Below are positions 63,204-64,000 of a stretch of DNA of 64,000 nucleotides, piece after piece. The notes below the pieces were generated by a model. It worked only from the letters and a program-made list of their open reading frames with translations, was not told where the DNA came from and did not search any database. Within the stretch, counting starts at the first letter, position 1; the number at the start of each line of letters is the position of its first letter. Made by a program: the position numbers and the translations under genes. The stretch spans positions 1 to 64,000 of the forward strand of contig JAABNQ010000013.1 of the NCBI GenBank assembly GCA_009928435.1, written 5' to 3'. The DNA is from Bacillus sp. HF117_J1_D. Its GTDB lineage: Bacteria; Bacillota; Bacilli; Bacillales; Bacillaceae_C.

Positions 63204-64000
63204 CTTTTTCACCTCCATCTTTTCGATACTTTCTTTGAATAGCCTCCAGCTTGCGCCTTCTTTCAACAAAATCTTTGTCATTCTCTACGGCTGGAGTTTT
63301 AGACTGAGCATCAGGCTGCTTCTTTTCCTGCATAACGAACCAATCCGGCAGTTTTTCGGTACGGATAGGCGCTTTGCGCTTTTGAATCCGTCCATTCTTT
63401 TCATTTGCCCAATTTTGATATTGCCGATGTTCATTTTTTGCCAGCTCCATAGCGGCTTTTACTGTCTTAACTTTTTTTCGTGCCCAATGGGAAGCGATTT
63501 TCTCCATATAATTCTTCGACAGCTTCATATCTGTCTTCAACATGACATAATGAATCAGCACATTGATGACTCCTGGTTCAAGCTGCTGGCCCAGCATGAT
63601 TTCCTCCACTGCTGTCAAATCGGACATAGCAGGTTGTGCGCCCTCAGATAAATCTATTAAAAGCTGCCGCGGCGAAGTGGTCTCCAAATAAAAAATGAGC
63701 TTACTTTCCTCTGTTAGCCCAGCACTATCACTCTCACGGTACATAACGCGCTGCTTTCGGTTGACCAACTGCGGAAGCTGGTCATCATTTTCCATCTGAT
63801 ACCAGTCCCGTGCCGCCTTCCTCAATTCGTCCAAATCAATTTTATCATCTGCTGTCATGCTCGATAGGACCACTTTTTGCATATCCATTTCATTGATGGA
63901 ATATAAAAAGGAGAGCTTTGTGATCGTGTCCCTGACTGTCGCATTAAAAGCTTTTCTAGGAACCATGGCAGTCGACAATCCAGACAAAAGCAAATCAAAG
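63190..64000 (-). CDS. dnaB: Replication initiation and membrane attachment protein DnaB (3' part)
   Basis: The last 268 or so residues; the 5' part lies beyond the right edge. It contains DnaB/DnaD-type domains (EEIMLGQQLEPGVINVLIHY, MEKIASHWARKKVKTVKAAM with the YxxxIxxxW-like helix). It helps load helicase at oriC and restarts and ties the origin to the membrane. The C-terminal tail is basic and unstructured. Confidence 0.93.
   Translation of the reverse strand, partial: FDLLLSGLSTAMVPRKAFNATVRDTITKLSFLYSINEMDMQKVVLSSMTADDKIDLDELRKAARDWYQMENDDQLPQLVNRKQRVMYRESDSAGLTEESKLIFYLETTSPRQLLIDLSEGAQPAMSDLTAVEEIMLGQQLEPGVINVLIHYVMLKTDMKLSKNYMEKIASHWARKKVKTVKAAMELAKNEHRQYQNWANEKNGRIQKRKAPIRTEKLPDWFVMQEKKQPDAQSKTPAVENDKDFVERRRKLEAIQRKYRKDGGEKGGKH

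Overview
The window is a piece of a low-GC, endospore-forming Bacillaceae chromosome. It carries gerE, sspI and ytxC, and from about 22.4 to 64 kb it follows the Bacillus subtilis dnaB-to-sdh gene order almost gene for gene. No plasmid, prophage or CRISPR hallmarks are visible. One complete insertion sequence, several relic genes and several families of short dispersed repeats are present.

Layout. (1) 0-6.4 kb, accessory: a broken branched-chain-type substrate-binding lipoprotein at the left edge; a gentisate pathway (gentisate 1,2-dioxygenase, a DinB-fold candidate maleylpyruvate isomerase, a fumarylpyruvate-hydrolase-type FAH protein) with a divergent IclR regulator; then an MhqR-like MarR regulator beside the remains of its likely target, a ring-cleaving dioxygenase. 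A 26-copy array with 20/21-bp spacing separates the gentisate dioxygenase from the isomerase. (2) 6.7-11.2 kb: a secreted copper-amine-oxidase-N-type protein, a small tail-anchored-like protein, an ApbE flavin transferase and a haem-binding ferric-reductase-like membrane protein in one operon, facing a two-component system. This looks like an extracytosolic redox module. (3) 11.5-11.85 kb: a compact type I toxin-antitoxin candidate (26-aa holin-like toxin plus convergent antisense RNA). (4) 12-22.4 kb: gerE, a gerE relic, then about 10 kb of accessory genes (YiaA/B, tandem VOC/PhnB with an ArsR relic, an IS4-type element inserted in an acetyltransferase gene, a glutamate symporter with a GlnK/GlnL-type two-component system) that separate gerE from ysmA, its neighbour in B. 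subtilis.

(5) 22.4-64 kb, conserved backbone: ysmA; sdhCAB; yslB; lysC under a lysine riboswitch; uvrC; trxA; the fatty-acid degradation group lcfA / fadR-fadB-etfB-etfA; mutS2, polX, cvpA-like and zapA; rnhC; pheST under a T-box; the rRNA methyltransferase ysgA; sspI; the M42 peptidase ysdC; a dUTPase; ysdB with a sigma-W promoter; rplT-rpmI-infC under an L20 leader; thrS under a T-box; ytxC; dnaI and the C-terminal part of dnaB. Between rnhC and pheT lies a small non-core block (PQQ-type sugar dehydrogenase lipoprotein, MFS transporter, NRDE protein, CtaG-like protein).

Working together: the first block converts gentisate to fumarate and pyruvate, and the fatty-acid operon passes electrons to EtfAB, so both feed the respiratory chain that includes succinate dehydrogenase. 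The ApbE/ferric-reductase operon may carry electrons outside the cell membrane. The right half supplies translation, repair and replication functions. Most of the RNA-level control seen here (lysine box, two T-boxes, L20 leader) lies in the backbone. Short inverted or dispersed repeats appear both in the accessory part and at operon boundaries in the backbone.
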